Positions 49,075-57,817 of a stretch of DNA of 64,000 bases are shown here, piece by piece. Origin of the DNA: RGIG9041 sp045541455 (GTDB lineage Bacteria; Bacillota; Clostridia; Oscillospirales; QAKW01). The stretch is taken from positions 1 through 64,000 of the forward strand of contig JAZQJA010000019.1 in the NCBI GenBank assembly GCA_045541455.1, read 5' to 3'. The translations under genes and the position numbers were made by a program. The stretch's first letter is position 1; every line of letters begins with the position of its first letter. The notes under the pieces were generated by a model. It saw nothing but the letters and a program-made list of their open reading frames with translations, was not told the origin of the DNA and ran no database searches.

Positions 49075-50078
49075 TGTCACTTTGGAGTTATCTCGTTATC
49101 CCGTTCGGTTGGATAATGAAAACATGCTACGATTTTGTAGGCAGTTACGGCGTTGCCCTTTTTCTCTATGCTATAATTACAAGGGTACTTCTCTTACCGT
49201 TGTCAATAAAACAGCAAAAAACTCAGCTCAATATGGTTCGTTTAAGACCGTATCAGGAAGAGTTGATGAAAAAATACGGTAATAACACACAAAAATATCA
49301 GCAGGAGCTTATGAATCTCTATCAACGTGAAGGTTACAGCCCCATGTCCAGTTGTTTGCCCACCTTCATTCAGCTCCCTGTTATTATGCTTATTTATACA
49401 ATTGTGCGTCGTCCGCTTTCTTATCTTGCAGGTATGTCACTTAAAGAAATGTGGCCGGCAATGCAACCTTATATAGAAAAGTTTCCTGATGTATTTAAGG
49501 GAATTAACACTGAAAACTTTACTCGTTACGAACTTCAGGCGTTCCCGTATCTTGCAGGTGATATAAATACAAAATTCTTAGGTATTTTTGAACTTACTGC
49601 AAAGCCGTCTGACTTTTTAAAGGGTGACGGTAATTTCTGGCTTATTCTAATACCTATCCTTGCAGGTGTTACAGCCTACCTTACAAGCTGGGTGTCACAA
49701 AAACTTTCACCCGCTATGACAGGTGATCAGCAAACTGCAGGTTCTATGAAAATAATGAATATTATGATGCCGCTTATCTCGGTATGGATTTCCTATACCT
49801 ATACATCGGCACTCGGCTTGTACTGGATTGCTTCAAACATTGTTGCAATCGGTCAGACTGTTCTTTTAAACCGCCTTTACAATCCGCAAAAGGTTTTAAA
49901 AGAAGTTGAAGAAAAAATGGCAAAAGACAAGGCTGCCGAAAAAGAAAAACGCCGCCTTGCTGCCGAAAAACGCGCTCTTTCAAACAATAAAAACAGTAAG
50001 AAAAAGCGTGCTATGAATGCACAGAACGCCGCACGGTCAAAAACCGACGACGCTACTGATACCGAAAAAGGAGAATAA
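49074..50078 (+). CDS. yidC: YidC/OxaA membrane insertase (SpoIIIJ-like)
   Basis: 334 aa. Conserved helices with FLYAIITRVLLLPLSIKQQK (Arg in TM core), SCLPTFIQLPVIMLIYTIVR, LAGVTAYLTSWVSQKL and LGLYWIASNIVAIGQTVLLN. The C-terminal tail is Lys/Glu-rich, as in YidC of Gram-positives that bind ribosomes. No lipoprotein signal; the N-terminus starts directly with a membrane segment. The large outside loop (about 120-175) is longer than usual. Coupled to yidD and followed by jag 6 nt later. Confidence 0.95.
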   Translation: MSLWSYLVIPFGWIMKTCYDFVGSYGVALFLYAIITRVLLLPLSIKQQKTQLNMVRLRPYQEELMKKYGNNTQKYQQELMNLYQREGYSPMSSCLPTFIQLPVIMLIYTIVRRPLSYLAGMSLKEMWPAMQPYIEKFPDVFKGINTENFTRYELQAFPYLAGDINTKFLGIFELTAKPSDFLKGDGNFWLILIPILAGVTAYLTSWVSQKLSPAMTGDQQTAGSMKIMNIMMPLISVWISYTYTSALGLYWIASNIVAIGQTVLLNRLYNPQKVLKEVEEKMAKDKAAEKEKRRLAAEKRALSNNKNSKKKRAMNAQNAARSKTDDATDTEKGE

Positions 50079-50084
50079 TAAAGT

Positions 50085-50885
50085 ATGGCAATCAAGGAGT
50101 TGTTTTTTGAGGGCAAAACAATCGAAATTGCTCTTGAAAACGCAGCGGCGCAGCTTTTTGAGGATAAGGATATGCTTACTTATGAAGTAGTGCAATACCC
50201 AACAAAAGGCATTTTCGGAATAGGCGCCACCCCCGCCAAAATTAAGGTGGAACGTGAGGTTGCAGAACAAAGTGCACCTCAAAAAGAAAAGAAGGCAGAG
50301 CAAAAGGAAATAAAACTTCCAAAAGGTTTTGCACCTGAAAAAATTTCTAAAAAAGAGCCTGAAAAAAACAGTGCTCCAAAACAGCAACCTGTTACAATTG
50401 AAAGAAAACTTACTCCCGTTACCCAAGACGATGAGGTTGCAAAAGCTGTTACCGATTTTATTTTAGGCTTGCTTGAAAATCTTGAAATCGAAAACGGAAA
50501 AGTAACTGTCAGCATTGATGAGGACGGCAGTTATTTTGCTCAAATCGACGGCAGCAAAATGGGTGTACTCATCGGCAGACGCGGGGAGGCGTTAGATGCT
50601 GCACAGTACCTTACAAATCTTGTTATAAATCGCGGCAAAGACAAAAAGGTTAAAGTTATTCTTGACAGCGAAAACTACCGTGCAAAAAGAATTGCGGCAC
50701 TTACTGCGCTTGCTAACAAAACTGCCGACAAGGCAATTAAGTATAAGAGAAATCAGTCGCTTGAGCCTATGGGTGCTTATGAACGCAGAATTATTCATGC
50801 ATCACTTACCGGCAGAGAACACATCACTACCTATTCAGTCGGTACCGAACCCAGACGCAAGGTTGTTATTTCTTATCAAGCATAA
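50085..50885 (+). CDS. jag: Jag/KhpB RNA-binding protein
   Basis: 266 aa. Jag-N domain at 1-55 (FEGKTIEIALENAAAQLFED), a Lys/Glu-rich linker, a KH domain with the GxxG-like loop LIGRRGEALDAAQYL, and an R3H domain at the end (YERRIIHASLTGREHITTYS). KhpB with KhpA binds many RNAs and influences cell division and envelope synthesis in Firmicutes. Follows yidC as in Bacillus (spoIIIJ-jag). Confidence 0.95.
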   Translation: MAIKELFFEGKTIEIALENAAAQLFEDKDMLTYEVVQYPTKGIFGIGATPAKIKVEREVAEQSAPQKEKKAEQKEIKLPKGFAPEKISKKEPEKNSAPKQQPVTIERKLTPVTQDDEVAKAVTDFILGLLENLEIENGKVTVSIDEDGSYFAQIDGSKMGVLIGRRGEALDAAQYLTNLVINRGKDKKVKVILDSENYRAKRIAALTALANKTADKAIKYKRNQSLEPMGAYERRIIHASLTGREHITTYSVGTEPRRKVVISYQA

Positions 50886-50887
50886 TT

Positions 50888-50916
50888 AAAAGGCAGTTCT
50901 TTAGAACTGCCTTTTT
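50888..50916 (+). terminator. jag-mnmE intergenic terminator
   Basis: Perfect 13-bp stem AAAAGGCAGTTCT / AGAACTGCCTTTT with TT at the tip, plus T-run. Confidence 0.9.
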
Positions 50917-50935
50917 AAATCCAAGGAGAATTTAT

Positions 50936-52297
50936 ATGGATACAATTTGTGCAATAGCAACCGCACGGGCGGCATCGGCCGTTGGCATTATCCGTGTCAG
51001 CGGTGAAAAGGCGGTTGAAATTTGTGATAAAATACTCGTCTTAAAAAAAGGTACTCTTTTTGATTGTAAAGGTGCCAATATGCGCCTTTGCACCGTAACC
51101 GACGGCAAACGCGCTGTTGACAGCGCACTTGTAACGGTGTTTTTTGCACCGATGTCATATACCGGCGAAAATGTAGTTGAAATTTGTTGCCATGGCGGCG
51201 TGTCAATACTTGAACGTGTTATGAAACTGCTTATAAAAAACGGCGCTCGTTATGCCGTTGGCGGTGAATTTACAAAACGTGCGTTTTTAAACGGAAAACT
51301 CGACCTTGTTCAAGCAGAGGCGGTGTGCGACCTTATCAATTCTACATCGGCACTCGATGCAAGTCTTGCTCTAGACAGAATGTCTGGTAGGCTGTCAAAC
51401 GAATTTACAGCAATTTTTGATGAACTCGTGTCGATAAATACTGATATTTTAGCGTATGTCGATTTTCCTGAAGAGGGTCTTTATGATGTCGATGCGGGCA
51501 GTGTACTTGAAAAACTTAATGCAGTTCAAAAACGCCTTATAGCCCTTGAAAACAGTTTTAATATGGGTAGTGTAATAAGTGACGGTGTCGACACTGTTAT
51601 TATCGGTGCTCCAAACGTTGGTAAAAGCACCCTTTTAAATGCAATTGTAGGCTTTGAAAGGGCAATAGTGTCAGATACGGCAGGTACCACTCGCGATATG
51701 GTTACAGAACGCGCGGTAATGGGGGATGTTACACTCAATCTGTGCGATACGGCGGGCATCCGAAAAGATGCGGGTGAGATAGAAAGCCGCGGCATTGAAC
51801 TTGCAAAGCGCTCGCTTGATAGTGCCGGCCTTGTGCTCGCAGTTTTTGATAGTTCAAGGGCACTTGACGACGGCGATAGGGAGATTATAGAACTTTGTAA
51901 AAATAAAACTGCAATTGCAGTAGTAAACAAGTGCGATCTATCTTGTAAAATCGACCTTGAGTTTTTAGATAATAGTTTCTCATCAGTTGTAATGCTTTGT
52001 GCAAAACAAAACCATGGTATAAATGAACTTGAAAAAGAAATAAGTAGTTTGTTTTTAAACGATAAAATTTCACTTGAAAGCGGAAAATTGCTTACAAACG
52101 CGCGCCATTATGAGCGTGTTGTGAAAGCACGTGAAAAAACAGACAGTGCTATTCAAACATTACAAAACGGGTTTACTCCTGACCTTGCAAGCGTTGATAT
52201 TACCGAGGCGGCGGGCGAAATAGGCGCAATCACGGGTGCCGGTGTGTCAGACCGCATTATTGATGATATATTCTCTAAATTTTGTGTAGGAAAATAA
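50936..52297 (+). CDS. mnmE: tRNA modification GTPase
   Basis: 453-residue MnmE (TrmE) that with MnmG installs carboxymethylaminomethyl groups at U34 of tRNAs. N-terminal folate-binding domain with ICAIATARAASAVGIIRVSG. Inserted G domain at about 215-375: GAPNVGKSTLLNA (G1), DTAGTTRDMV (G2), CDTAGIRKDAG (G3), VNKCDL (G4). C-terminal FCVGK with the essential Cys. mnmG does not follow, unlike the standard oriC-proximal order. RBS AAGGAG. Confidence 0.97.
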   Translation: MDTICAIATARAASAVGIIRVSGEKAVEICDKILVLKKGTLFDCKGANMRLCTVTDGKRAVDSALVTVFFAPMSYTGENVVEICCHGGVSILERVMKLLIKNGARYAVGGEFTKRAFLNGKLDLVQAEAVCDLINSTSALDASLALDRMSGRLSNEFTAIFDELVSINTDILAYVDFPEEGLYDVDAGSVLEKLNAVQKRLIALENSFNMGSVISDGVDTVIIGAPNVGKSTLLNAIVGFERAIVSDTAGTTRDMVTERAVMGDVTLNLCDTAGIRKDAGEIESRGIELAKRSLDSAGLVLAVFDSSRALDDGDREIIELCKNKTAIAVVNKCDLSCKIDLEFLDNSFSSVVMLCAKQNHGINELEKEISSLFLNDKISLESGKLLTNARHYERVVKAREKTDSAIQTLQNGFTPDLASVDITEAAGEIGAITGAGVSDRIIDDIFSKFCVGK

Positions 52298-52333
52298 AAA
52301 AATACCTTATGGCACAGCCATAAGGTATTTTTT
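52297..52333. terminator. Bidirectional terminator after mnmE
   Basis: 17-bp perfect stem (52297-52313 / 52317-52333) with ACA loop; convergent genes on both sides. Confidence 0.93.
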
Positions 52334-52336
52334 ATT

Positions 52337-53239
52337 TTACCGTTTAGAATATTTAAGTGTAATTACCACAATAGCAACTGCCGCTGCAACAATTATCAGC
52401 AGTACTGTTAAAGCGGTTGTGATGGGGCTCATATTTTCATCTTGCTGCTCGTCAATGATTATATAGTTATCAGTTATTTCTGTTTCTTCTTCATAAGGAG
52501 AGTCAAGTCCTATCTCGACATCCGGAATAATATCATCATTGGTGGTGTTTTCTTCTATTTTTTCTATATAGTCTTTAGCAGTTGCTTTATTTTTGTCGGT
52601 CAAAACCGGCTTTTTTGGAAGCCCTGTATAGTCTTCACTGGTAGTTTTGGGCTGCGCTTCAATTACAGCATCAGGTGCATCGATGTAAACCCATGCTTGC
52701 CTTATGCCGTAATGATATGCCACATATCCCCATCTGCCGCCGTTTTTGTCAGTATAAATCTGTGATATTGTCGGTGCTTCCATTGTGTTTTCAATAAAAC
52801 TGTCTGAAAGCGGATAACTGTAATATTTAATCGAAGTTACATTTTCAAACAGTGTCTTATCATCTTCAAAATTTGTCAGTTCGTTACCGTACTCATCTAA
52901 AAACGCCTGCGAATCGTAAACCAGTTTGGTGTAAGCCATATCAATCCATAATTCATCATCGCCATTTATAAACAAGCCGTAGCAGATACCTTTGTCGTTG
53001 TAATATACATAGGTTATGTTAATTTCACCGCCCGTTTTGGCAACGCCTGCCTTTTTACCGTCAGGCTCTTTTCTTAGTATGGTGTCCTGCGTAACGGTGT
53101 ATCTGCGGTTGATATGTGTCATATCTTCCTTGTTCTCATAGTAAAAAGTGTTGTCATTGTCAGGTTCCCATATCATATCTGCGCTTGCACTTGCTGTAAG
53201 CAAAAGGGCCATTAAAATTATTGCTAAAAACTTTTTCAT
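52337..53239 (-). CDS. Exported SH3-like protein with C-terminal membrane anchor
   Basis: 300 aa. Cleavable signal peptide (LAIILMALLLTASASA). An SH3b-like stretch at about 45-105 (RRYTVTQDTILRKEPDGKKA, GGEINITYVYYNDKGICYGL). A second beta-rich region around 155-190 (GRWGYVAYHYGIRQAWVYID). Then a Thr/Asp-rich linker, and a single C-terminal helix (TALTVLLIIVAAAVAIVVI) followed by KYSKR. It is therefore displayed outside and anchored at its end. Last of three overlapping genes. Family not recognised. Confidence 0.75.
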   Translation of the reverse strand: MKKFLAIILMALLLTASASADMIWEPDNDNTFYYENKEDMTHINRRYTVTQDTILRKEPDGKKAGVAKTGGEINITYVYYNDKGICYGLFINGDDELWIDMAYTKLVYDSQAFLDEYGNELTNFEDDKTLFENVTSIKYYSYPLSDSFIENTMEAPTISQIYTDKNGGRWGYVAYHYGIRQAWVYIDAPDAVIEAQPKTTSEDYTGLPKKPVLTDKNKATAKDYIEKIEENTTNDDIIPDVEIGLDSPYEEETEITDNYIIIDEQQDENMSPITTALTVLLIIVAAAVAIVVITLKYSKR

Positions 53240-53550
53240 AAAATCACTCCTATAAAATATGATATTGCGTTTGCAAAAATTGAAAACATAAACGGTCTTT
53301 TAATATGCTGTGAATACTTTGAGTATAAAATGCCCTCAATTATTACTACCAGTATTTCTATAAACAGTATAATAAAAATATTTCTGTCAAACATATATGC
53401 CAAAAATACGGCGATTGGGTTTGTAAGTACATTTACAAGAAATATTAAAAGCAGTTCGCGCTTTTTTAAAAAGAGTGCAAAAACAAGTTCGATTATAACA
53501 GTGAGTGTTAGCGACACCGCTAAAATCAAAGGCATTTCAATCGGCATCAA
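53236..53550 (-). CDS. Small multi-helix membrane protein
   Basis: 104 aa, almost entirely hydrophobic with three to four helices (PLILAVSLTLTVIIELVFAL, LLLIFLVNVLTNPIAVFLAY, IFIILFIEILVVIIEGILYS, FMFSIFANAISYFIGVI). The Asn/Pro in the second helix and Glu in the third and first are the only notable polar positions. ATGA overlap with the SH3-like gene and 14-nt overlap with the transporter gene. No family recognised. Confidence 0.7.
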   Translation of the reverse strand: MMPIEMPLILAVSLTLTVIIELVFALFLKKRELLLIFLVNVLTNPIAVFLAYMFDRNIFIILFIEILVVIIEGILYSKYSQHIKRPFMFSIFANAISYFIGVIL

Positions 53551-54535
53551 GTAACCCCCTTGTTATAAGAATAATTGTAAGTACGCAAATTGATACAAAC
53601 TGAAAGGTATTGTTAATAGCAATACTTACGCCCAAATAAGTCGGTAAAAAGCCCAAGAAAAGTGCAGTCGTGAGAATACCGAATGCAAAAGCTTTTGCAC
53701 CTTTAAGTATGTCGCAAAGCGCACCAAGCGTTATAGGCATTGTCATATTAAACAGTAAAAATGAAAGTACAGCACAAAAGCCTATGTGACTTTGCGTGTA
53801 AAATATTGCCGACAAAAAAAGAGAAACAACGGCAGTCATCCAGTGTGAGAATTTATCCGAAAATATACCACCCAGCGCTTTGCCAAGAGTAATGCCCAAT
53901 GCCATTACAGCAAGCCATAATTGTGTCGTTAATTTAGGGGTGAGAGCAAACCCTGTATAAGAACGCAAAAAGGTTGCAATAAAAATACAAACTATCGCAA
54001 TAGCGCTGCTTGTGTTAATGCTTATTTTAAACGGTGTTTTTTGTAAAGGCTTGCTTTTTAAAATAAGTATTATAAGCATTAAAATTGCTGTAAAAATAAT
54101 ACATTCAACTATAATATAATTGATTTTGTTGTTAAATACGAGTCTGCCTAAAAATAAACCGAGTGCGCCCGATGACACAAAAATACCGGCTGCCGTATAA
54201 CCGCGGTTTTGGTGCAAAACATATCCGCCTGCACCAATATGGTAAAGCGCATTTCCCAATCCGCATAAAAAACCACATATAAGCGTATACGGGGCTATAA
54301 ATACCGATGCCGAAATTACAATAAGTCCTGCTGCTGCATAACCTTCATATCCGTTTGTTTTGTCGGCAAGCAATCCTAACGGCATCTGCAAAACAAATGC
54401 GCAAAAATTATATAAAAGTAACATAAGCGCACCATTTGTGCAAAGACCATGTGCACTGAGTATTATGTAAATACTTGCAAAATCTGCAACAAAATGTCCG
54501 TATGTATATATGTAAAGTGAAATTTTATTGTTCAT
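53537..54535 (-). CDS. Major-facilitator-like membrane transporter
   Basis: 332 aa from ATG 54535 (AAGGTGTG just upstream; a longer frame to 54577 covers the RBS). About ten hydrophobic helices. The MFS loop motif is seen in MPLGLLADKTNGYEG and again in GKALGGIFSDKFSHWM. GLGNALYHIGAGGYVL is typical of the DHA/fosmidomycin-resistance-like branch. Somewhat short for a 12-helix MFS protein. Substrate unknown. First gene of a three-gene operon, divergent from putP. Confidence 0.72.
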   Translation of the reverse strand: MNNKISLYIYTYGHFVADFASIYIILSAHGLCTNGALMLLLYNFCAFVLQMPLGLLADKTNGYEGYAAAGLIVISASVFIAPYTLICGFLCGLGNALYHIGAGGYVLHQNRGYTAAGIFVSSGALGLFLGRLVFNNKINYIIVECIIFTAILMLIILILKSKPLQKTPFKISINTSSAIAIVCIFIATFLRSYTGFALTPKLTTQLWLAVMALGITLGKALGGIFSDKFSHWMTAVVSLFLSAIFYTQSHIGFCAVLSFLLFNMTMPITLGALCDILKGAKAFAFGILTTALFLGFLPTYLGVSIAINNTFQFVSICVLTIILITRGLLDAD

Positions 54536-54631
54536 CTCACACCTTCTTTCACCTATAATATGTATGTATTGTATCAAAAAGTTTCAAACTGTATGTAAAA
54601 AATAAGTTGGTTTTTTTGTGTATATTTAATG

Positions 54632-54660
54632 TTGAAAAATGTTAATAGTTATGTTACAAT
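54632..54660 (+). promoter_or_regulatory. putP promoter
   Basis: TTGAAA (54632-54637), 17-nt spacer, TACAAT (54655-54660), 33 bp before the chosen ATG. Confidence 0.75.
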
Positions 54661-54692
54661 TATTAAATATTGCTTTTAAAGAGGGAAAAACT

Positions 54693-56249
54693 ATGAAAAC
54701 ACTTACTATTATGGTCATCGCCATTGGCCTTTACCTTTTGGGTATGATTGGCATTGGCGTGTGGACATCAAGAAAGAATAAAAATACTGATGACTTTTAT
54801 CTTGGTGGCAGACAGCTCGGCCCTATCGTAACTGCTATGAGTGCCGAAGCGTCGGATATGAGTTCGTGGCTACTTATGGGCTTGCCCGGTGTTGCAATGC
54901 TTTCCGGTCTTGCTGAAGCGTCGTGGACTGCAATCGGCCTTGCAATCGGTACATATTTAAACTGGCTAATTGTTGCAAAACGTCTTCGCGTTTACACTCA
55001 GCGTATTGGGGCTATCACCATTCCCGAATATTTTTCAAAGCGCTACGGTGACGACAAAAACATTTTAAGCATTATTGCCGCTGTTATCATTATAGTTTTC
55101 TTTATTCCGTATACAGCGTCTGGCTTTGCCGCTTGCGGTAAATTGTTTTCGTCTGTACTTAATGTTGATTATCTAACAGCGATGATAATCTGTGCGGCAA
55201 TTATTGCGGTTTATTGTGTTCTGGGCGGTTTTCTTGCTGCCAGCACAACCGACCTTATCCAGTCGATAGTTATGACGCTTGCGCTTGTTATTGTTATTGG
55301 CTTTGGTGAAACTGCAGTTACTGCAAATACAGGTGCATTTGGCTTTGACGGTATTCTTAATGCTGTAAAAGATTTACCAGGTTATCTTTCACTTACACAT
55401 AGTTACGATGCCGCAACCGGTACTGCTACAAGTTACGGCACCGTTACAATCGTCGGCTTGCTTGCATGGGGCCTTGGCTATTTCGGTATGCCTCATATTC
55501 TCCTTCGCTTTATGGCTATTAAAGATGCTTCAAAAATTAAAACCTCACGCCGTATTGCATCGGTTTGGGTTGTTATCTCAATGGGTGTTGCAGTTATGAT
55601 AGGTGTTGCAGGTCTTTCGCTTGCAAACCACGGTGTAATTCCTATGCTTGAAGGCTCAAACACCGAAACGGTTATTATCGAAATTGCAAAGGCAATCGGT
55701 AAATACGGTTATATTCTCGCACTTATCGCAGGTGTCATACTTGCAGGTATTCTTGCAGCAACAATGTCAACTGCCGACTCACAGCTTATTACAGCTTCGT
55801 CAAGCGTTACAAAAGATATTGCACAAAACTTTTTGCACATTAAAATGTCCGACAAAATGTCAATGATAATTGCAAGGGCAACGGTAATTATCATTTCGCT
55901 TATTGCTGTTGTTTTTGCAGCAGACCCCAATTCGTCTGTTTTCCGTATCGTTCAGTTTGCGTGGGCAGGCTTTGGTGCAACATTTGCTCCGGTAGTTCTG
56001 GCTTCGCTTTTCTGGAAGCGCTCAAACAAGTGGGGTGCGCTTGCAGGTATGCTTGCCGGCGGTATTACTGTTTTTGTTTGGAAATACGGCATTTCAAAAC
56101 TCGGCGGTGTGTTTGCAGTATATGAATTGTTACCGGCATTTATCGTTGCATGCATCGCTCTTGTGGTTGTAAGCCTTTTGACCTCTAAACCGTCAGAAAA
56201 AATAATAAAAGAATATGACGAAGCAAAAGCCGCTTCAAAAGAGAAATAA
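54693..56249 (+). CDS. putP: Sodium/proline symporter (SSS family)
   Basis: 518 aa from ATG 54693 (GAGGG 8 nt upstream; an upstream ATG at 54639 lies between the -35 and -10 elements). Na+/solute symporter with about 13 helices. PutP-type blocks: FYLGGRQLGPIVTAMSAEAS, DMSSWLLMGLPGVA, FSKRYGDD, AAIIAVYCVLGGFLAASTTD, GYFGMPHILLRFMAIKD and ATMSTADSQLITASSSVTKD (Na2-site Ser/Thr). The match to PutP is close, so proline import is likely; related uses (other amino acids) cannot be excluded. Confidence 0.92.
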   Translation: MKTLTIMVIAIGLYLLGMIGIGVWTSRKNKNTDDFYLGGRQLGPIVTAMSAEASDMSSWLLMGLPGVAMLSGLAEASWTAIGLAIGTYLNWLIVAKRLRVYTQRIGAITIPEYFSKRYGDDKNILSIIAAVIIIVFFIPYTASGFAACGKLFSSVLNVDYLTAMIICAAIIAVYCVLGGFLAASTTDLIQSIVMTLALVIVIGFGETAVTANTGAFGFDGILNAVKDLPGYLSLTHSYDAATGTATSYGTVTIVGLLAWGLGYFGMPHILLRFMAIKDASKIKTSRRIASVWVVISMGVAVMIGVAGLSLANHGVIPMLEGSNTETVIIEIAKAIGKYGYILALIAGVILAGILAATMSTADSQLITASSSVTKDIAQNFLHIKMSDKMSMIIARATVIIISLIAVVFAADPNSSVFRIVQFAWAGFGATFAPVVLASLFWKRSNKWGALAGMLAGGITVFVWKYGISKLGGVFAVYELLPAFIVACIALVVVSLLTSKPSEKIIKEYDEAKAASKEK

Positions 56250-56264
56250 AAACACTTAATAAAT

Positions 56265-56311
56265 AAAACACAGCACCCTGAAATTGTAGTACTTTCAGGG
56301 TGCTGTGTTTT
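56265..56311 (+). terminator. putP terminator
   Basis: Perfect 19-bp stem (56265-56283 / 56293-56311) with a 9-nt loop and T-run. Confidence 0.94.
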
Positions 56312-56360
56312 TATCAAATATGTTGAATTTACATAAATAGTTTTAAAAAGATTAAAACTA

Positions 56361-56389
56361 TTGACAAAAGTGGAATAAAATGCTAATAT
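56361..56389 (+). promoter_or_regulatory. Promoter of the second metallopeptidase cassette
   Basis: TTGACA (56361-56366), 17-nt spacer, TAATAT (56384-56389), 58 bp before the ATG. AAAGACGTCTTT, a 12-bp palindrome, lies in the leader. Confidence 0.78.
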
Positions 56390-56447
56390 AAATATGGCAG
56401 ATGGAAGATAAAAGACGTCTTTACAGCTACATAATAAGGAGGTAAAT

Positions 56448-57071
56448 ATGTGTATAAACAGAAGTGTATATAAACGGTTTTTCACTATAATATCTTTGGT
56501 TTCAATTATTGCTATGGTATGTTGTAGTGCCAATGCGTATGTTCACCAAGGTGGAAAGTTAAATAATGGTGTAAAAAATCAAAAATATTATATTGGCATT
56601 ACAAATGATACATTGGCTTCACAATGTATACAAGCATTTTCTGATTGGAATTATGCTATGAATGCTCAATCACCATATTCTAGTTTAGGTTTTTCTTTTA
56701 CTCGCTCAAGTCTAATACGAGATTCTACAATTAGATTTTGGGGAGAAAATGTACCCGGAGAGTCTTGGTATGGTTTAACACGCTACTATATTGTTGATAA
56801 CAACCTAAATGCCACAAGAGTGTCAAATGCATACAATAGGGATTATTCAAGTTGTATTTTAAATATGGCATATTTTGATTCATCATATAATTTTCCTACG
56901 GTATTACATTGGAAATCAATTTCTGCTCATGAAATAGGTCATGCAATGGGGTTGGCTCATACAAATGCTGATGGCGATGTAGGTAAACTCATGTTTAAAG
57001 GGTTTAATGTAAGAACCGCAACATCACCGACAGGGGATGAAGTAAGGGGCATATACTATAAATATAATTGA
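56448..57071 (+). CDS. Secreted matrixin-like zinc metallopeptidase
   Basis: 207 aa. Signal peptide to about residue 29 (IISLVSIIAMVCCSANA). The mature enzyme is a single catalytic domain: YYIGITNDTLASQCIQAFSD early, then HEIGHAMGLAH (H161, E162, H165, H171) with Gly at the metzincin position, and a Met-turn in GKLMFKG. This is the HExxHxxGxxH of matrixins/M10-like peptidases. No propeptide with a cysteine switch is apparent, so latency would need another mechanism. RBS AAGGAGG. AT-rich codons. Followed 65 nt downstream by a lipoprotein gene, as in the 27-kb cassette. Confidence 0.88.
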   Translation: MCINRSVYKRFFTIISLVSIIAMVCCSANAYVHQGGKLNNGVKNQKYYIGITNDTLASQCIQAFSDWNYAMNAQSPYSSLGFSFTRSSLIRDSTIRFWGENVPGESWYGLTRYYIVDNNLNATRVSNAYNRDYSSCILNMAYFDSSYNFPTVLHWKSISAHEIGHAMGLAHTNADGDVGKLMFKGFNVRTATSPTGDEVRGIYYKYN

Positions 57072-57136
57072 TTTAAGGGTGTATATAACTAGATAAAATA
57101 AAAATTATAAAATCAACATATAAGAAAGGAGTTAAT

Positions 57137-57754
57137 ATGAAAAGATTATTACTAAATTTGTGTACGATAGCATTATGTGTGGCTTTTTGTTCATGCACAA
57201 GCGTAAAAGATAGCACTGATGGCGAAATATATTTTCCTACTAAGTCTGAAAAAGAATCTGTAATGTCTGCAGAAATGATTATACCAAAGAATATGAGCGA
57301 ACTTTATGATACTGCTCATAGTATAGTTGTCTGCGATATTATAAAGGATGACGAGTCTATTCAAAACGGTTCTGTTGATTTGGCTATTTCTACAGCCAGA
57401 ATTGTGGAAGTAATAAAAGGAGACCATCAGAAAAATACCGATATTTTAATTCAGGAAACAGGGGAAAGGCTACAAGACGGGGATATTTCAATAGATGGCG
57501 TACCTCTGTTAAGAAAGAATATGAAAGTGTTGCTGTTCTTAAATAAACCTACAACTGAAAATTATAACGGTAAAACAACTTATGGCATTGTCGGTTGTTA
57601 TTACGGAAAGTTTTTCTATGACAATAATAAGACTGTACATTCGGCAGTTGACTTTGCAGTTGACAATGCAACAGAATTGTCAGATTTCAAACAACCGCAA
57701 AAAGAACAAATTGTGCTAACCTCTATTGAAGAAATTTCCAAGACTTATAAATAG
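57137..57754 (+). CDS. Lipoprotein paired with the matrixin-like peptidase
   Basis: 205 aa. Lipobox FCSC (Cys 20). Mature region: YDTAHSIVVCDIIKDDESIQ, AISTARIVEVIKGDHQKNTD, ILIQETGERLQDGD, KVLLFLNKPT and GIVGCYYGKFF. The order, an exposed strand, E-V-I-K-G-D, then an L-L-F-L strand and a Gly/Cys turn, resembles the NTR (TIMP/netrin) OB-fold plan and the other lipoproteins of this window. Inhibition, chaperoning or immunity toward the neighbouring peptidase is a hypothesis from context. RBS AAAGGAG. Confidence 0.75.
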   Translation: MKRLLLNLCTIALCVAFCSCTSVKDSTDGEIYFPTKSEKESVMSAEMIIPKNMSELYDTAHSIVVCDIIKDDESIQNGSVDLAISTARIVEVIKGDHQKNTDILIQETGERLQDGDISIDGVPLLRKNMKVLLFLNKPTTENYNGKTTYGIVGCYYGKFFYDNNKTVHSAVDFAVDNATELSDFKQPQKEQIVLTSIEEISKTYK

Positions 57755-57760
57755 ACTGCT

Positions 57761-57802
57761 AAAAAAATAATGAGTAGGATAAATCCTACTCATTATTTTT
57801 TT
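57761..57802. terminator. Bidirectional terminator
   Basis: Perfect 20-bp stem (57761-57780 / 57783-57802) between the lipoprotein gene and the convergent ATPase operon. Confidence 0.93.
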
Positions 57803-57817
57803 ATAATTTAGTTTATT

